This document shows, piece by piece, positions 60,180 to 64,000 of a stretch of 64,000 nucleotides of DNA. The notes below the pieces were generated by a model. The model searched no databases. It was given only the letters and a program-made list of their open reading frames with translations, and was not told the DNA's origin. The translations under genes and the position numbers were made by a program. Position 1 is the first letter of the stretch; the number at the start of each line of letters is the position of its first letter. The stretch is from positions 372,001 to 436,000 of the forward strand of contig NHZP01000019.1 in NCBI GenBank assembly GCA_003313425.1. The letters run 5' to 3'. The DNA comes from Pseudopyrenochaeta lycopersici (lineage: Eukaryota > Ascomycota > Dothideomycetes > Pleosporales > Pseudopyrenochaetaceae).

Positions 60180-61480
60180 CCTAAGCATTAACCCTAAGAT
60201 TATAAGATTATCCTATAGAAAGGAAAGTAACTAACTTTTAGCCTAATTTACAGTTTATTAGAAAAAGAACTTAAGACCCTGCGCAAATATATTAAGATAA
60301 ACTTAAAAAAGAGATTTATTAAAGAATTACAGTTACTAGCAGGATACCCTATACTATTTATACTAAAAAAGAATAAGAAGCTAAGATTATGCGTTAACTA
60401 CTAAAAACTTAATAATATTATAGTAAAGAATTAATACTCTTTACTAAATATAGTAAAACTATAAGATTAACTAGCCTTTATAAAAGTCTTTACAGTATTA
60501 GACTTAAGAGGAGCGTATAACCTTATTTATATAAAGGAAGGTAAAGAATAGAAGACTATGTTTAGAATACGCTACAGCTACTATAAGTATATAGTAATAC
60601 CTTTTAGCCTTACTAATATACTAGTAACATACTAGGCACTTATTAATAACGTGTTAAGGGAATACCTAGATATATTTGTTATTATATACCTTAATAATAT
60701 TCTTATATACTCTAATAATCTACAGGAACATATTAAGCACGTTAAAACAGTTCTTACTTGCTTAGGAAGATTTAGTTTACTACTTAAACCTAAGAAATAT
60801 AAGTTCTATAAGGAGGAAGTTAAATTCCTAAGATATATAGTAGGTGCATATAAAGTAAAGATAAGTAAAGAGAAAATAAGAGTAGTAAAAGAATAGCCTA
60901 AACTTAAAATAGTTAAAGATATACAGTTATTTATAGGATTTATTAACTTTAACTAATAGTTTATTAAGGACTTCTCTAAGAAATCTATCCTACTTACTAA
61001 GCTTACTAAGAAAGATATAAAATAGGAATAAAGAAATAAATAAAAGAAAGTATTCTAGATACTTAAAGAAGCCTATATTATACTACTAGTGTTAATTATA
61101 TTTTAAATAGGAGAACTCCTACAGTTTAAAATAGATACCTTAGACCTTACACTAGGTGTAATAGTAAAATAAGAACGCGATAGGAAATAGCACCTAATTG
61201 CGTACTACTTAAGAAAATTTATAGACGCTGAGGAACGCTATAACGTGCATAACAAAGAGCTTATAGCAGTCGTTAACGCCCTTAACTACTAGTAAATCTA
61301 CGCAGAGAGTTACTTAGATCTTATAATATTCACGGATTATAAGAACTTAGTTTATTTTACTACTACTAAGACCTTAAACTATAGACAGGTTAGATAGGCT
61401 AAAATACTAGGATAATATAAGTTTAAGATTATATATACGCTAGGAAAGGATAACAGCAGAGCTAACGCTCTTAGCCGCAG
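60180..61480 (+). pseudogene. reverse transcriptase-RNase H relic
   Basis: Frames rich in RT signatures: LRLCVNY, VFTVLDLRGAYNLI and, in the only open piece (60651-60896), IIYLNNILIYS, where the catalytic aspartate pair is now Asn-Asn (codons at 60693-60698). Further on come KPKKYKFYKEEVKFL, then RNase H features (HNKELIAVVNAL, IIFTDYKNLVYF). Numerous TAG/TAA codons interrupt it. Confidence 0.8.
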
Positions 61481-61869
61481 ATTAGACATCGCAAGGACAA
61501 AAGTAATAGTTAATAATGCTATCCTTTAAGTAAACTAGGATAGAAGCCTAGGACCTAATAAGTTATTAAATAATACTATAATAATTACGTCTAAAGTACC
61601 TAAAGAATTATAAGAAGTAATTATCTAACAACACTATAATAACCTAGTACATAGTTATCCTAGAATTAAAAGAACAATAGAACTTATATAGTAACACTAC
61701 AGCTTCAAGAATATAAAAGCTAAGGTTAAACAGTTTATTAAAAAATGCGCGGACTGTTATAAAAACAAACATAGCACTCACGCACTATACAGAGAAATAC
61801 AAGCTATAGAGCTACCTAACAAACCTTAGGCAGATATTTCTATAGACTTTGTAACAGGGTTACTACTAT

Positions 61870-64000
61870 TGTGCCGATGCACTTAGTGACGTAGTTACCA
61901 AGGGCATCTTAGCTAGGATTAGGTAGGCTTGGCCGGGAAATCCGGGTATAAAGGTAGATAGATAGGACCTCCTTAGGAGGCATCGAATCTACTAAGTACT
62001 ACCCACGCCGTACTGTTAAGTCCTGCTTTACTAGAGTCTCGATCATTCAATTCATCGTTACCTATCCACCTTTGTCTACCTTGTTACCTGTCCCCGTACC
62101 TTACTATCTTGACTAACACGAGATACTTAGTTGCTTCCACTGCGCGCAAGGCTACTATTAAAAGGGAGAAGTTGGCTAAGGCCTCTGTTCCTGCACAAAT
62201 TAGCGAAGCCTAAGGGGCTAAATTTTATTAACTTCTTAGTGTAACCTCGAGATCCCCTAAGCCGCTACTATTAGAAAATAACAGAAAGAGGTAAAAATAA
62301 CCCTAAGACTAATCTAGATAGGTAATTTTTAAGCTTTAAGTAAGGCTTACCTGTAGCCTTTTATTTAAGATACGTATAATAGTATACATAAAAAGGATAT
62401 ATAGTTAGTTATTAGTTATTAGCTAGTTACTAGAAAATTAAGTAAGTAAGAAATTAGTTCTTAGAGAGGAACTAATAAAGGATTAAAGCTGTTAAGTTTA
62501 AGTTTAAGGTATTAAGTATTAAGGAGAAAAACGCTAAGTCCTATAGATAATTAATTAAACAAAACACAAAACACCTAGCAAACTAAGAATCTAAGTTTAA
62601 ATGTTAACTAGTAAGTTAACCTACAAGGAATTTCTATTGGAACTTAGTTACTATAGAGAAACTCTATAAATAGCTATTAAGACATTAGATAAGGAGGAGC
62701 ACTCGCTAGCTACCCTTACGCCTGCGCCTGAGCGAGCTAGTAATAATAAGACAAAAGACATCAAGACCCCGAGTTAAACGAGAAAAGAACAGACAATAGA
62801 CATGCTAACTGCCCTAAATATAAGCAGGAGAAACGTGTTACTGCCTATAAGGCACGGCACTGGCCTAGTATTTAACAGAACTAACGCGACTAAGTTCCTT
62901 AAGAGCTATAATCGCCGCGCGGAAAACAGAGGTCTTAATTAAGAGGAGAGACTCCGCGTGCTTCCTAACTTCTGCAACAATAAATATAGTAACTTTATTA
63001 AAAGATCCCTTAAGTTTAAAGGGAGAGATTAGGAAGGCCTTTAAGAGCTTATTAAGGAATACTAGAAAGATAAGGATAAAAGTGCTAAAATAGGAACACG
63101 TGCGTACCTTAAGGATTATATTACCTAATTAGCGCTGTAGTTCTCTAGCTTACCTAGCTATTACGCTAACTTCCTTATTTATATAGAAGCCTGTATTAAG
63201 TTAGGAAACATATCTAAGAAAGAAAAAGGCTACCTATTCTACTAAGGCCTACCTACTAAGAATAAAGAAGACATACTTATTAGGATACCTAACAGCCTAG
63301 AAGGAAGGCGTTTAGAAACCTACTATATAGAAAGTATCTATAAGTTTATAAGGAAGATATACTAGTAAAAAGAGGAATTAAAGGAGGTAGCTGCTGCGGA
63401 ATAATAACTGCTTAGTTAACATAACACTATCCCGCGCAAAACCTCCTCCTTAGCTTTAGAAGAGGTAAGAAAGGTAGTTAAAAAGAAGAAAGGGCCTTAA
63501 CTACCTAAGGTTAATAACAAAGTAATAGATCTTATATAAGCCTTTAAAGACGTTAGAATTAACGTTACTAAGTTAACTAAGGTTATAAACTAAAACAAGG
63601 CTATTATAAAAGCCCTCTAGTCTCCTGCAAATTACGCATACTTCCTTAATTATGTAGTATAATAATAAGTACTATCGCAACCACGCTAATAGATATATTA
63701 TAATTAAAATAATAGAAGTTATATAACTAATATACCTCTAAACGTTAATTAGAAACAAGGCTCTACGTAGGTATAAGGGCGAGAACAACGCCTCATATGC
63801 AATATGTGTAGCTTAGCAGCTTATCTAGTTCAAGATTGTAATGCATACCGCGAGCTTGTCTCGTTAGGCTAGGTATCTACTTTCTTTATAAAGGAAGATA
63901 ACCGCAAGATCTATTATTATAGACTATTATATAAAAAGCTTAGAGAAATTACTAGGTCTATTCTACTAAGCTTTTAGCTTAACTAGCTAAAAAAGAAGGT
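61870..64000 (+). mobile_element. second LTR-type element nested in the first, running off the window
   Basis: At about 61870 the gypsy integrase frame stops and a GC-richer segment begins (TGTGCCGATGCACTTAG), compatible with an LTR starting TG. It continues to about 62160, then a degraded gag-like region follows with a zinc knuckle at 63798-63839. Decay is lighter than in the host element in several stretches. The 3' end lies beyond the window and no RT is visible, so the class is uncertain. Confidence 0.55.
63798..63839 (+). pseudogene. gag zinc-knuckle relic of the second element
   Basis: Spacing C-x2-C-x4-Y-x4-C with the three cysteines intact (CNMC and VQDC) and the histidine position changed to Tyr (TAT), a C-to-T change. 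It is followed by NAYRELVSLG, then a TAG where Trp is plausible. Confidence 0.7.

Larger units (their letters stand above)
56909..61869 (+). mobile_element. Ty3/gypsy LTR retrotransposon, RIP-inactivated and interrupted
   Basis: A TGTTACGACC start with a less AT-rich 5' stretch (56909-57030) fits the beginning of an LTR. A degraded gag follows (about 57410-58210) ending in a zinc-knuckle relic, then protease/reverse transcriptase (RT about 60180-60900), RNase H (about 61090-61470) and the integrase zinc-binding and early core region (about 61600-61868). The domain order RT-RNase H-integrase marks the gypsy group. Stops are TAA and TAG at positions where Gln and Trp codons are expected. The 3' part is missing because a second element begins near 61870 inside the integrase core. 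Confidence 0.8.

Overview
The window reads as a filamentous ascomycete chromosome segment, probably Pezizomycotina and perhaps Dothideomycetes (inference). Evidence: short spliceosomal introns of about 44-86 nt with GTANGT donors and CTAAC/CTGAC branch sites, Zn2Cys6 and HET-domain genes, a STAND (HET-NACHT-ankyrin) gene, and AT-rich blocks of retroelements whose stop codons and missense changes are C-to-T/G-to-A, the signature of repeat-induced point mutation (RIP).

Layout. (1) 328-11115: a five-gene aromatic catabolic cluster: MFS transporter, phenol-hydroxylase-type FAD monooxygenase, Zn2Cys6 regulator, intradiol (hydroxyquinol-type) dioxygenase and maleylacetate reductase. Together they would import a phenolic compound, hydroxylate it to hydroxyquinol, cleave the ring to maleylacetate and reduce that to 3-oxoadipate. 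Every promoter region of the cluster carries TTCCGG/CCGGAA sites, several as inverted repeats; these are candidate operators of the resident regulator. (2) 11852-14805: a HET-domain gene, then decayed HET and sugar-transporter fragments. (3) 14806-35751: mostly housekeeping genes: M20 carboxypeptidase S, TFIIE-beta, an Mlp1/Tpr nucleoporin, a DUF6594 membrane protein, a nucleotide-sugar transporter and the meiotic helicase Mer3/HFM1. (4) 37129-43460: a pair of small paralogues, one broken, and a large HET-NACHT-ankyrin gene with thirteen 99-bp ankyrin units that are nearly identical; it is followed by a decayed copy of its own 5' end and a shard of an aminotransferase gene. (5) 44261-46587: a gene split by a 1.35-kb mariner-like element; removing the element plus one TA restores a single reading frame. 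(6) 48178-52697: a divergently transcribed pair, aspartate-aminotransferase-like and PEP-mutase-like, which is a candidate minimal phosphonate (phosphonoalanine) system. (7) 53458-64000: a RIP-saturated AT-rich block holding a dead Ty3/gypsy element interrupted by a second, less degraded LTR-type element that runs off the window.

Exon boundaries come from reading splice signals and checking that the joined frame stays open; for most genes the summed exon length is an exact multiple of three. No database search was possible, so family names rest on recognised motifs.
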